64,000 nt of DNA from NCBI RefSeq assembly GCF_015533855.1, contig NZ_AP024154.1, forward strand, positions 2,796,501 through 2,860,500. The letters run 5' to 3'. The notes under the pieces are model-generated. The model was not told the DNA's origin and searched no databases. It was given only the letters and a program-made list of their open reading frames with translations. The translations under genes were made by a program, and so were the position numbers. Source of the DNA: Echinicola sp. 20G (GTDB lineage Bacteria; Bacteroidota; Bacteroidia; Cytophagales; Cyclobacteriaceae). This document shows positions 19,149-28,396 of this stretch, one piece after another (the stretch's first letter is position 1; the number at the start of each line of letters is the position of its first letter).

Positions 19149-19170
19149 ATTTACTTGTAATTTAAATATT
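19140..19170. repeat. 12-bp perfect A/T inverted repeat between genes
   Basis: AATATTTAAATT / AATTTAAATATT with a 7-base spacer. It spans the stop codon of the 79-aa gene and ends 5 bases before the next ATG. It could form a hairpin that limits translation of the downstream lipoprotein gene, or serve as a protein-binding palindrome. No T-run follows. Confidence 0.5.
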
Positions 19171-19175
19171 CATGG

Positions 19176-20186
19176 ATGAAATATAGTTTTTTCATAGTTA
19201 TTTGTGTTTTGTTGGCTTTTTCTTTCTCTTGTGAAGAGGAGCCGATGAGGATAAACCAAAGTGAATTTATCGAGCTCGATTCCATCGTATCGGTTATGGA
19301 ATCAGATTTAGCTCCTTTGGAAGATGAGATCGCAAGATTAGCGTCTTATACGGAAAGTTTGTTTGATCACAAGGCCGAATTAGTCGAGAAGGCAGAGATG
19401 GATCGATACAAGCTTTCAAAAGATGGGGTGATTTTCAGGGAAATGTCCCAGGAAGGGGAAAGCAGTGTTTTTGTTTCTAGCATCACACCTAACAGAGATA
19501 GTGTTTATCACCAAGTATACTATACCGAAGAACTAGATTCTGCGTTTTCAAGAATTCAATCTAGTTCACCATTTGTTTCTCAAGTGTATTTTAACACAAG
19601 ATTGCAGATGTGTAGAATTTATCCAGCATTAGATGTGTTGAACGTGTTTGATTCTGAAATGGACCTAACTTCTTTTAACTTTTATTATATGGCTGATGAA
19701 GTTAGAAATCCTGAGAAGAAAAGTAAGTGGGTAGAGGATATTTATGTAGACCCGGCTGGAAGAGGGTGGATTCTTTCATTAATTCATCCAGTTTATTTTA
19801 ATGAGGAATTAGAAGGAGTGATTGGGTTGGACATTACGGTAAATGATATCATTCAAAGGTTTTTAAGTTATAAAGAGAGAAAGTTCTTATTGATAGATGG
19901 TTCAGGGAATATCGTGGCAGGCACGTCTGCAGCTATAGAAGTGTTGAACTTACCTCCTTTGAAAAACCATACCTATGTACAAACCATTAATGCCGATAAT
20001 TTTAGAAAAGAGGATTATAATCTGTTTAAATCTAAAAGCAAAGAGGTAAGGAAAATGGTCGCCAAGTTCCTGTTGGAAAAAGATAACAATTACATTGTGA
20101 ATGATGATTATTCTTCCAAACAGTACCAAGTCCTATGTCGGCAAATGAACCTTCTAAATTGGTATGTTTTAGAAATCAAAGATTGA
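19176..20186 (+). CDS. Cache-like (PDC) sensor lipoprotein
   Basis: A 336-aa exported protein. A hydrophobic signal ends at Cys19 (FSFSC), a loose but acceptable Bacteroidota lipobox. A long helix (about 35-75) comes next, followed by two alpha/beta halves resembling double Cache/PDC ligand-binding domains: WVEDIYVDPAGRGWILSLIH ... GVIGLDITVNDI and then ERKFLLIDGSGNIVAG. The GVIGLDI strand-helix transition is typical of Cache sensors. There is no transmembrane helix or output domain. It is followed 16 bases later by a hybrid histidine kinase, so it probably acts as a periplasmic sensing partner. The ligand is unknown. Confidence 0.75.
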   Translation: MKYSFFIVICVLLAFSFSCEEEPMRINQSEFIELDSIVSVMESDLAPLEDEIARLASYTESLFDHKAELVEKAEMDRYKLSKDGVIFREMSQEGESSVFVSSITPNRDSVYHQVYYTEELDSAFSRIQSSSPFVSQVYFNTRLQMCRIYPALDVLNVFDSEMDLTSFNFYYMADEVRNPEKKSKWVEDIYVDPAGRGWILSLIHPVYFNEELEGVIGLDITVNDIIQRFLSYKERKFLLIDGSGNIVAGTSAAIEVLNLPPLKNHTYVQTINADNFRKEDYNLFKSKSKEVRKMVAKFLLEKDNNYIVNDDYSSKQYQVLCRQMNLLNWYVLEIKD

Positions 20187-20202
20187 GAATAAAAGACATT
20201 TT

Positions 20203-23064
20203 ATGAACAATACGGACAAATCACAGCGATTTCTTGTACTAGTTTGGATGTCCATAGCATCTATTGTTCTTATTTTATTTTTGGCTTATTTTTTCTACAA
20301 CACACTTTCTAACAATTTGTTGAGCAACAGTAAACAATTTTTAAATAAGCAGGTTGAAATAGCTTCCAATGAGGTTCAAAGGAGATTCAACTCCTTGCAT
20401 GAAGATCTAACTTATTATTCACAAAGTCTGGAAAGTTATTCTAGCTTTGATACCGAGGAAAAAATTCAGTTGCATGAAGCTCGTACAAGAAGACTTCTGA
20501 ACTCCTACAGAACTTTGGTGGATACCCTTTTTTTGGATGTGGGAAATACCAGGTGGGCTTACTTGATTAGGGATAACAATTATTTTGAAAAAATAAGAAT
20601 TCCAACAAATCGAACTTTCAGTTACCCAGGAAGATATGTCAAAGTAAGTTCTCAAAGAGAACCTCTTAGTCTGGTCGCTTCTATTAACATAGATAAATTT
20701 CTTTCGGATTACGCAGCCAATCATTATCTGGGAGAAGGTGGATTTAAGTTTTATTTTGTTAATGGAGAACCCTATTACATCAAAGAGGGAGGTTCCTCAA
20801 AAGAAGTCAGTTTTTCAGATAAAACACTAAAGGAAATCAACAATGAGATATCAGGGGGATTACGTGGTATTTACATAGGAGGTGTGAAGAACTCGGGAGA
20901 ACATGAGTCCGAAATAGGTGCCATTATTGCCCAATATCCTTTTGATTTGTATCCTTTGAATAGTGAATTTGCATTTGTGTTTGCACAAGATAGAAGTGTG
21001 ATAATCTCTAGACTTTATGGAACTTATCTCTATATGGTGGTGGGGTTATTTTTGCTATTAATTTTAATACTTTTTCTAATGATACGACACTTTAGAAGTA
21101 TTAACGAAAAGAACTACGAACTAGAGAAAAAATCAGATGAAATTAATCGCCTATTTGATCAGCAAACCATGCTACTTCAGGAAATCAATGGATATGTTTT
21201 CTATCATGACAACAAAGGCAGAATATCCAATGTGAGTGATAATTTAAGTGAAGTATTAGGCTATTCGAAAAAAGAGTTTATTGCCAATAATAGGTCCTAT
21301 ATAATAAACGAAGATTTGGAGAGCTTGGAAAAAAAAGTGGCAAAAGCCATATATGAAAAGCAGGATTATCTGACGTATGAGCTAAGCTTTATCAAAAAAG
21401 GAGGTTCAATAATTCGGGCAAAAAGCTTCGAGAAGCTATTTTATGATGAGGAGGGAAACTTTATAAGTAGTGTTGGGATTTGTACCGATATCAATGAAAA
21501 GTACTTGGCAGAACAGGAGTTGATAAGGAGTGAAAATAGACTTAGGGCAGTTTTGAACAGCCTTCCAGACATTATTTTTATTTATAATAATGAAGGTGTA
21601 TTTCTTGATTATTATGTGCAGAATAGAGAATTATTAATAGAGCCTCCCGAAGACTCCATTGGTAGGCACCTCGTAGATGTGGTTCCGGAATCCAAAAAAG
21701 AAATCCTTAATGGCGCCTTTAATAGAGCACTGAGAACTGGTAAAACCCAAAAGGTAGAAGTGGTTCTAAATACAGGAAATGGAAAAAGGTTTCTCCAAGT
21801 GAGGTTCTTCAAGTTGGACGAAGAAAGAATGATTTCTGTAGGAAGGGATGTGACTGAGCAAAGGCTGTGGGAAAAAGGTTTGCAAGAAGCAAAAGAAGTA
21901 GCTGAAGTGGCCAATAAGGCAAAGTCAGAGTTTTTGGCTAGCATGAGTCATGAAATAAGAACCCCAATGAATGGGCTCTTAGGAATGATTGGTTTATTGG
22001 AGAATACTTCGCTTGATGAAGATCAGGAGAGTTTTGTAAAGGTGATCAGAGATTCAGGTGAGTCACTCTTGTCCATTATTAAAGATATTCTAGACTATTC
22101 AAAAATCGAGGAAGGAAAATTAGAACTAAATGTAAGCAGCTTCCAATTTAGAGAGGAACTCAAAAGAGTGATCAGTATTTTTTCGGGTATGGTCACTGAA
22201 AAGAAAATTTCTTTAAATGTCAGTATATCTGATGATATCCCAGTGTGGATGGTTTTGGACAAGGAAAAGTTGAGCCAAATCCTCTTTAACATTATTGGTA
22301 ATGCCATTAAATTTACTCCAAAAGGAGGTACTGTTGATCTAAAGGTAACAGGTGAACCGATTTTGGATAAGAATTTCATGATCTACTTTTTGGTAAAAGA
22401 CACAGGGGTTGGGATTCCAAAGTCCAAAATCCCCCAATTGATCAATCCTTTCACTCAAGCAGATAGAGGTACTTTAGAAGAGAGAAGTGGGACTGGATTG
22501 GGCTTGGCTATTGCCAATAAGTTAATTGAGTTAATGGGTGGGAGCTTACAGATTGAGAGTGAACTTGATGAGGGCTCTGAGTTTTCATTTACGATTTTTT
22601 CCCGGGTATCTGAAAGTGCTGATCAAGACAATAGGGACTTTGAAAAGTATTCAAAAGGAGATTATGCGCTTTCCCATATTTCAGACAAGTACCCACTCGA
22701 AATCTTGTTGGTAGAAGACAATGATATTAACCTTAAATTTATGAAGTTACTCATGAAACAGTTAGGGTATGAGGTGGATACAGCGCATAACGGGATAGAG
22801 GCGGTAAAAGCAGTAAGGGCTAAAAAGTATGATATGATCTTTATGGATTATCAAATGCCTCTTATGAATGGCCTGGAAGCTTCCCAAAGTATTAGAACCA
22901 TCAAGAATGGTGCAGATGTAAGGATAGTAGGGCTTTCTGCCAATGTGTTTAAGGAGGATATCGAAAAAGCTTTTCTTGCTGGTATGGACGATTACCTAAC
23001 GAAACCAATTAAAATCAGGGATATAGTCAAGAAAATTAAAGAAAGCTTTGAGCTAAATACCTAA
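20203..23064 (+). CDS. Hybrid sensor histidine kinase/response regulator
   Basis: A 953-aa membrane kinase. TM1 is at about 9-32, the extracytoplasmic sensor at 33-273, TM2 at about 274-296, and two PAS domains at about 325-435 and 445-560. The HisKA domain carries phospho-acceptor His583 in SMSHEIRTPMNG. The HATPase domain has the N box NIIGNAIKF and the G boxes DTGVGIP and GTGLGLAI. A C-terminal receiver has Asp882 in FMDYQMPLMNG and the conserved Lys in YLTKPI. No DNA-binding output is fused, so phosphate must pass to another protein. It lies 16 bases after the Cache-like lipoprotein and ends inside a strong bidirectional terminator. The signal is unknown. Confidence 0.93.
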   Translation: MNNTDKSQRFLVLVWMSIASIVLILFLAYFFYNTLSNNLLSNSKQFLNKQVEIASNEVQRRFNSLHEDLTYYSQSLESYSSFDTEEKIQLHEARTRRLLNSYRTLVDTLFLDVGNTRWAYLIRDNNYFEKIRIPTNRTFSYPGRYVKVSSQREPLSLVASINIDKFLSDYAANHYLGEGGFKFYFVNGEPYYIKEGGSSKEVSFSDKTLKEINNEISGGLRGIYIGGVKNSGEHESEIGAIIAQYPFDLYPLNSEFAFVFAQDRSVIISRLYGTYLYMVVGLFLLLILILFLMIRHFRSINEKNYELEKKSDEINRLFDQQTMLLQEINGYVFYHDNKGRISNVSDNLSEVLGYSKKEFIANNRSYIINEDLESLEKKVAKAIYEKQDYLTYELSFIKKGGSIIRAKSFEKLFYDEEGNFISSVGICTDINEKYLAEQELIRSENRLRAVLNSLPDIIFIYNNEGVFLDYYVQNRELLIEPPEDSIGRHLVDVVPESKKEILNGAFNRALRTGKTQKVEVVLNTGNGKRFLQVRFFKLDEERMISVGRDVTEQRLWEKGLQEAKEVAEVANKAKSEFLASMSHEIRTPMNGLLGMIGLLENTSLDEDQESFVKVIRDSGESLLSIIKDILDYSKIEEGKLELNVSSFQFREELKRVISIFSGMVTEKKISLNVSISDDIPVWMVLDKEKLSQILFNIIGNAIKFTPKGGTVDLKVTGEPILDKNFMIYFLVKDTGVGIPKSKIPQLINPFTQADRGTLEERSGTGLGLAIANKLIELMGGSLQIESELDEGSEFSFTIFSRVSESADQDNRDFEKYSKGDYALSHISDKYPLEILLVEDNDINLKFMKLLMKQLGYEVDTAHNGIEAVKAVRAKKYDMIFMDYQMPLMNGLEASQSIRTIKNGADVRIVGLSANVFKEDIEKAFLAGMDDYLTKPIKIRDIVKKIKESFELNT

Positions 23065-23101
23065 AAGTAAAGCCTGATGAATTTCATCAGGCTTTACTTT
23101 T
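23063..23101. terminator. Bidirectional terminator between hybrid kinase and E2 genes
   Basis: Perfect 18-bp stem (AAAAGTAAAGCCTGATGA with its complement) around an ATT loop. The A- and T-ends supply a U-run in both directions. The first bases are part of the kinase stop codon. Confidence 0.92.
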
Positions 23102-24391
23102 TTACAGTTTGGTGTTGATATCAAATGCTTCCAGGTATTCGGCAACTCTCTTGACAAACATTCCGCCAAGTGAACCATCCACTACCCTGTGGTCATAACT
23201 GTGAGAAAGGAACATTTTATGCCTGATAGCAATTACATCTCCAGTTGGTGTCTCCACTACAGCCGGTTTTTTAGTGATGGCTCCTACAGCCAAGATGGCC
23301 ACTTGAGGTTGCATGATAATAGGCGTTCCCATCACATTGCCAAAAGACCCTACATTGGAAATGGTATAAGTGCCACCTGATAGTTCATCAGGTGATAATT
23401 TATTGGCTCTGGCTCTGGCTCTGGCTGCTAAGTCATTGACTTTTTTGGAAAGTCCAACAAGGTTAAGCTCATTGGCTTTTCTGATTACAGGTACAATTAG
23501 GTTTCCGCTTGGAAGCGCTACCGCCACTCCAATATTGATGTCCTTCTTCTTAATGATTTTATCTCCATCCACAGAGATATTGATCATAGGGAAATCCTGG
23601 ATAGCTTTAGCTACTGCTTCAATGAAGAATGGAGTAAAGGTAATTGGTTCACCTTCCTTTTGTTTATAGGCATCTTTGACTTTATTTCTCCATAACACTA
23701 TGTTGGTAACATCAGCTTCAACGAAAGAAGTTACGTGTGGAGAGATCCTCTTAGACTCTACCATTCGTTCAGAGATCATTTTTCTCATTCGATCCATTTC
23801 GATGATTTCATCTCCAGCGCTGATGCTAGGGGAAGCTTTTGGGGATGCTATGGTTGAAGCTGAAACAGGATTGGATCCTCTGGTTTTGAGGTAGCTTAGC
23901 ATGTCGTTTTTGGTGACACGACCATCTTTGCCAGTACCTGGTATGGTAGCTAATTCAGCTTTATCAATTCCTTCTTCTTTGGCAATACTAAGCACTAGTG
24001 GAGAATAAAACCTATCGTCTGAAATGTTGGATGCCGGTCTCTCTGCTACAAGTGCCGCTGTTTGTGCAGGGGCTGCAGCTATCAATTCTTCTTTTTGTAT
24101 GTCTTTATCATTGTTTGAAGCAGCACTCTCAGACTTTTCTTCAGTTTCTCCTTCTACTTCAATTATTGCAATTGGGGCACCCACAGCGATTACATCACCC
24201 TCTTTTGCCAATATTTTCTTTAATACACCGGCATGAGAAGAAGGAACCTCTGTGTCCACTTTATCAGTTGCTACCTCTAGTACAGATTCATCTTGCTCAA
24301 TGGCCTCTCCTTCGCTTTTTAACCAAGTCAGGATAGTGCCTTCTATAATACTCTCACCCATTTTGGGCATTACCATTTCTACAGTTGCCAT
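23102..24391 (-). CDS. Dihydrolipoamide acyltransferase (E2) of a 2-oxo acid dehydrogenase complex
   Basis: A 429-aa core subunit of a pyruvate or branched-chain 2-oxo acid dehydrogenase complex. It has one lipoyl domain with lipoyl-Lys44 in TDKVDTEV, an E3/E1-binding domain around 130-167 (SPLVLSIAKEEGI ... GTGKDGRVTKNDML), and the catalytic acyltransferase domain ending in HRVVDGSLG (His401, Asp405). Linkers are Ala/Ser-rich. Sequence alone does not separate branched-chain from other E2 types, though a single lipoyl domain and MPKMGESIIEGT are common in the branched-chain type. The E1 and E3 genes are not in this window. Confidence 0.9.
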   Translation of the reverse strand: MATVEMVMPKMGESIIEGTILTWLKSEGEAIEQDESVLEVATDKVDTEVPSSHAGVLKKILAKEGDVIAVGAPIAIIEVEGETEEKSESAASNNDKDIQKEELIAAAPAQTAALVAERPASNISDDRFYSPLVLSIAKEEGIDKAELATIPGTGKDGRVTKNDMLSYLKTRGSNPVSASTIASPKASPSISAGDEIIEMDRMRKMISERMVESKRISPHVTSFVEADVTNIVLWRNKVKDAYKQKEGEPITFTPFFIEAVAKAIQDFPMINISVDGDKIIKKKDINIGVAVALPSGNLIVPVIRKANELNLVGLSKKVNDLAARARARANKLSPDELSGGTYTISNVGSFGNVMGTPIIMQPQVAILAVGAITKKPAVVETPTGDVIAIRHKMFLSHSYDHRVVDGSLGGMFVKRVAEYLEAFDINTKL

Positions 24392-24476
24392 ATAATATTT
24401 ATTTAATTGGGTTTATCTCCTGCTTTTAAAATTATATTTTAATTTTCTGCTTTCAAAATGCTATTAACGGAATTTG

Positions 24477-25733
24477 TTAAAAGTTTTCGTTTGTTAGCTG
24501 TTTTCGTAATAGACTAAGAACGGCTATAGCTGAATATTGGATGTTTAAAGCCCTGTCATGAGCCAATTGCAGCTTTTTAGTTTTTACACCTTTTTCTGAT
24601 GCGCAGGCAATCCATACTGTTCCTACAGGTTTTTCTGGAGAGCCACCCCCTGGTCCTGCAATTCCACTGCTTGCCAAGCCAAAATCTGATTTGAATTTTT
24701 TCCTGACCATTTGAGCCATCTCTATCACCGTCTCTTCGCTTACGGCTCCATGATCTTTTAAAGTAAGTATATTGACATCAAGCAGGTCTGATTTGAACTG
24801 GTTGTGATAGGGAACTATCGCGCCATTGAAATAATTGCTGCTACCAGGAACACTGGTGATAAGGTGGGAAATATAACCACCAGTACAGCTTTCTGCAAAC
24901 GACACAGTTTTGTTTTGATGTATCAATATTTTGCCCACAGCTTCTTCCAATGTCTCTTGGTCAAAACCATAAATGTAGGTTTTGATCAAAGGAGTAACTT
25001 TTTCAATTTCCACTAGGACATTCCTTTCCAGTTGATCATAATCGTCTCCAAAAGCGGTCAGCCTAAGCTTCACTTGACCTAATGATGGTAAATAAGCCAA
25101 TTTGATATGACTAGGAAGAGCATCTTCCCAATCGATAATCATATCTGCTAGCCAACTTTCGCCTATCCCTACTGTTTTGATCACTTTATGATAGATCACT
25201 GGAAGTGGAAATAGTTCTTTTATTTTAGGCAAAACAAACACCTCCATTAAGTGTTTCATTTCGTGAGGAACTCCCGGCATGGACATCCATACCGCACCAT
25301 TTTCTTCAAACCACATTCCTGGGGCTGTCCCCATAGCGTTTCTAACGTAAGTACACTTTGTTGGAAGGTGACCTTGAAGCTTATTGAGAGGAGTCAGTTC
25401 ACGGCCTCTTTTTTCAAAGAAGATTTTAACATCATCTATGGCCTCTTGAACTGGCTCAATGCTACAGTTGAAATATTTTGCCATAAGTGGCTTGGTGAGG
25501 TCATCTTTAGTTGGACCTAGTCCACCAGTGATGAGAATAATGTTTGCACGTTTTTCAGCACTTGAAAAGGCGTGTAAGATGTCCTTTTCGTTATCTCCGA
25601 CAGTTGTTTTTCTCACCACTCTGACACCTATTTGATCTAGCTGTTGGCTGATCCAATGACTGTTTGTGTCTTGAATTTGGCCATAAAGCAACTCATCCCC
25701 AATGGCTATAATTTCAGCTGTTACTTCTTGCAT
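24477..25733 (-). CDS. cinA: CinA-like protein (competence/damage-inducible family, PncC domain)
   Basis: A 418-aa two-domain protein. The N-terminal MoCF/COG1058 domain (AIGDELLYGQIQDTNS, TGGLGPTKDDLT) is known in some members to hydrolyse ADP-ribose. The C-terminal CinA/PncC domain carries the catalytic serine in FAESCTGG, the motif of nicotinamide-nucleotide amidase, which recycles NMN in the NAD salvage pathway. Both domains are complete. It starts 12 bases after the folA stop, so folA-cinA are co-transcribed and may continue into the E2 gene 85 bases on. Confidence 0.92.
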   Translation of the reverse strand: MQEVTAEIIAIGDELLYGQIQDTNSHWISQQLDQIGVRVVRKTTVGDNEKDILHAFSSAEKRANIILITGGLGPTKDDLTKPLMAKYFNCSIEPVQEAIDDVKIFFEKRGRELTPLNKLQGHLPTKCTYVRNAMGTAPGMWFEENGAVWMSMPGVPHEMKHLMEVFVLPKIKELFPLPVIYHKVIKTVGIGESWLADMIIDWEDALPSHIKLAYLPSLGQVKLRLTAFGDDYDQLERNVLVEIEKVTPLIKTYIYGFDQETLEEAVGKILIHQNKTVSFAESCTGGYISHLITSVPGSSNYFNGAIVPYHNQFKSDLLDVNILTLKDHGAVSEETVIEMAQMVRKKFKSDFGLASSGIAGPGGGSPEKPVGTVWIACASEKGVKTKKLQLAHDRALNIQYSAIAVLSLLRKQLTNENF

Positions 25734-25745
25734 AGAGTTAGTGAA

Positions 25746-26243
25746 TTATTGGATTCTGCGATAAACAGTAAAAGTGAAATCAAATTCGTTTTTCTCATCC
25801 TTGATATGTGGTTCTTCGAAAGTTTTTTTCCAGTTGTCTGGCTTTATTTCAGGAAAGTAGGCATCTCCATCCGGTTCACAATCTACTTCCGTGATCAGAA
25901 GTTCGTCTACATAGGGTAGTGCAAGCTTATAGATTTCTGCTCCTCCGATTACATATACTTTTTCTTGATTAAGGCTTTTGGTGAGTTTTAAAGCCTCTTC
26001 TATACTGTGAACCACATAATGTCCCTCAGGGATTTTATAATCTTCGTTTCTGGTTATCACTACAGAGGTTCGGTTGGGAAGTGGTTTTCTCATGGATTCA
26101 TAGGTTTTCCTACCCATGATGATATAATGGCCACTGGTCTTTTTTTTGAAATATTGGAGGTCGGCTGAAAGGCGCCAAATCAATTGATTGTCCTTTCCAA
26201 TGATATTGTTTTTAGCTTTAGCTACAATGATAGAAACTGTCAA
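25746..26243 (-). CDS. folA: Dihydrofolate reductase
   Basis: A 165-aa NADPH-dependent enzyme that reduces dihydrofolate to tetrahydrofolate for thymidylate, purine and methionine synthesis. The N-terminal core is SIIVAKAKNNIIGKDN, with acidic Asp28 and Trp23, IMGRKTYESM for NADPH and VIGGAEIY late in the chain. Unusually, the active-site signature LPW reads LIW here (Ile22 in place of Pro). The rest of the fold is intact, so the enzyme is probably active. First gene of a folA-cinA pair. Confidence 0.93.
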   Translation of the reverse strand: MTVSIIVAKAKNNIIGKDNQLIWRLSADLQYFKKKTSGHYIIMGRKTYESMRKPLPNRTSVVITRNEDYKIPEGHYVVHSIEEALKLTKSLNQEKVYVIGGAEIYKLALPYVDELLITEVDCEPDGDAYFPEIKPDNWKKTFEEPHIKDEKNEFDFTFTVYRRIQ

Positions 26244-26344
26244 AACCTAGGATTTTTTGAATTGCACAAGATACCAAGGTTTTTCCATCCTTTAAAAAAT
26301 GGTTGTTAAAAAGTTTGGGCAAATATGGATTCAAAAAGAAGAGG

Positions 26345-27274
26345 CTAGTTTTGCCCCTCCATGGCATTTGTATAATCTGACATATTGAAATCAAAATTTT
26401 CAGTGGTATTGATTTCCAAAATCTTCATCCTTGAGATTCCATCATCTTCTTTTGAGCGATAGGTCATTTCCAATACGTTACCATCTGGGAGCTTGCTGTA
26501 GTAAGCCTGGTACTTGGTTTGCATTTTCTTGGAAAACATAAAATTGTTTTTGGACCAATAAGATGCATATCCTTGGATAGGCTCCTTGCTCACCCAAAAC
26601 TCTGAAGTAAATTCGTCGTTTTCGGCATGGTACTCCTCACATTCATAGCCAAGAATCGTTTTGGTGTTGCCTGTCTTTTCAAAAGTCAGCTTGGTTTCTT
26701 CTACCTCCTCTATCTTTTCATCTGCAGCTGTTCCCATCATATTTGACCAATCCATGCCATAGGCTATTCTGGATTTTTCGCCTTTTTTACTTTCCATCAA
26801 TAAGATGGTAGCATTATTTTTATTGTCAAAAATCATAATGGTACTTTCCACATCTTTTTCTTCTGGATCCATCTGCATGGCCCAAACTTCATTTTCATTG
26901 CTCAGAAAAGATTTGAAGGAGACAGGATCCATTTCCTTACCTTTTTCATCAGTGCCAGAAATTTCCATTTCTGTAAATCCAGTAAAATGATAGCTGTCTT
27001 CAGTATCCACGTTCATGTTGATACTGCCCATCATCTTGCCGTAATCGTAATTGCCTCCCTCGTATTCAGTGGGAGGCCCGAAAATTTGTTCTAAATATTT
27101 GTCCGTTTGTTTTTGAGCAGCATTCTCTACTTCTTTGCTGACCCTTCTTTCCACAGCATTGCCTACTCCTTCTTGGGCGGCTTTTTTTAGCTTTTTGATG
27201 AACTGGGCCTCTGCAAGTGTTGGCGATAGAAAAAATGCCAATAAAATTATTAAAAATGATTTGTAAAATTTCAT
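26345..27274 (-). CDS. DUF4412-containing exported protein
   Basis: A 309-aa protein with a signal peptide cleaved near AEAQ (residue 23). A charged amphipathic helix follows (about 25-65), then a beta-rich domain with strands such as ILGYECEEYHAEND and EFWVSKEPIQGYASYW. This pattern matches DUF4412, a periplasmic or outer-membrane-associated Bacteroidota family with a lipocalin/LolA-like look and no known function. The domain has many Met residues (MDWSNMMG, NFMFSKKM). It stands alone between folA and the fmt terminator region. Confidence 0.8.
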   Translation of the reverse strand: MKFYKSFLIILLAFFLSPTLAEAQFIKKLKKAAQEGVGNAVERRVSKEVENAAQKQTDKYLEQIFGPPTEYEGGNYDYGKMMGSINMNVDTEDSYHFTGFTEMEISGTDEKGKEMDPVSFKSFLSNENEVWAMQMDPEEKDVESTIMIFDNKNNATILLMESKKGEKSRIAYGMDWSNMMGTAADEKIEEVEETKLTFEKTGNTKTILGYECEEYHAENDEFTSEFWVSKEPIQGYASYWSKNNFMFSKKMQTKYQAYYSKLPDGNVLEMTYRSKEDDGISRMKILEINTTENFDFNMSDYTNAMEGQN

Positions 27275-27395
27275 GGTTAAGATACGTTTATGTTAGTATA
27301 AATATAACAATTATACGGGTAAAAGGCTAGGGGTGAGCATGTATAGGCGGTGTTTGAAATATCACATGATACTTGGGAATGAGTATCTGATAGGG

Positions 27396-27430
27396 ACAAA
27401 AAAAAGTCCGGCTAACATAAGCAACCGGAC
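27396..27430 (-). terminator. Terminator after fmt (minus strand)
   Basis: Read on the minus strand: GTCCGG, a 13-base loop that can pair further by G-U, CCGGAC, then nine T. It lies 27 bases after the fmt stop codon. Confidence 0.8.
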
Positions 27431-27456
27431 AGGAGAGGTTTTGCAGCTAACTGGGC

Positions 27457-28377
27457 TTAAATCTTGTTGCCTCTTAGAAACTCATCAATATTCATTCTCT
27501 TTTTACCTTGCAGTTGGAGTTCTTTGATAGAAAGTGCTCCTTTGCCAGTCTGAAAATGCAGATAAGTTTTATTATCGGTTTTAAACTCTCCTGGGGCTTT
27601 GTCAGACAGGGATTCTATAAGTGAGGTTTCATAAATTTTACAAATTTTTTCATTCAATGTAGTCCATGCTGCAGGGTAAGGGGAAAGCCCTCTGACCAAA
27701 TTATGGACTTCTATGGCACTCTTCTCCCAGTTGATTTCGCAGGTTTCCTTGAAGATTTTTGGAGCATGGTGGCGAGCTAAGCTTTCATCTTGGACAGCCG
27801 TTGTGACTTCACCCTTTGCTACTTCTTCAATGGTCTTGAGTACCAACTTTGAGCCTCTTTTCATGAGTTTTTCATAGAGACTACCAATATTGTCTTCGGG
27901 AAGAATAGGTTCTTTTTCTTGGAAAATAATGCTTCCAGTATCAATTTCATGTTTTAAGAAAAATGTAGTAACACCGGTTTCTTTTTCACCATTGATGATG
28001 GCCCAGTTGATGGGGGCAGCTCCTCGGTAATTGGGTAGTAAAGAAGCATGGAGGTTAAAAGTGCCTTTTGGAGGCATGTTCCAAACGACCTCTGGAAGCA
28101 TTCGGAAAGCGACCACCACCTGAATATCTGCTTGGTAGCTCTTCAATTCTTCAATAAAATCTGGAGCCTTTAGGTTGGTAGGCTGAAGTACAGGGATTTG
28201 GTGTTTTTCGGCTGCTACTTTCACTGCAGAAGGAATCAGCTTTTGACCTCTGCCCTTAGGCTTATCAGGAGCAGTAATAACGGCGACAACATTCCAGCCA
28301 TTTTCTACAAGTATTTCTAAAGAAGGTACCGCGAATTCCGGGGTGCCCATGTAAATGATGCGAAGATCCTTATTCAT
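27457..28377 (-). CDS. fmt: Methionyl-tRNA formyltransferase
   Basis: A 306-aa enzyme that formylates initiator Met-tRNA using 10-formyltetrahydrofolate. The formyltransferase motif NLHASLLPNYRGAAPI places catalytic Asn108 and His110, with HEIDTGSI supplying the conserved Asp. The C-terminal OB-like domain contains EVHNLVRGLSPYPAAW. Length and layout are normal. It lies 19 bases downstream of the namZ gene and ends the transcript at the terminator at 27396-27430. Confidence 0.96.
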   Translation of the reverse strand: MNKDLRIIYMGTPEFAVPSLEILVENGWNVVAVITAPDKPKGRGQKLIPSAVKVAAEKHQIPVLQPTNLKAPDFIEELKSYQADIQVVVAFRMLPEVVWNMPPKGTFNLHASLLPNYRGAAPINWAIINGEKETGVTTFFLKHEIDTGSIIFQEKEPILPEDNIGSLYEKLMKRGSKLVLKTIEEVAKGEVTTAVQDESLARHHAPKIFKETCEINWEKSAIEVHNLVRGLSPYPAAWTTLNEKICKIYETSLIESLSDKAPGEFKTDNKTYLHFQTGKGALSIKELQLQGKKRMNIDEFLRGNKI

Positions 28378-28396
28378 CTTATAATTCTAGGTTACT

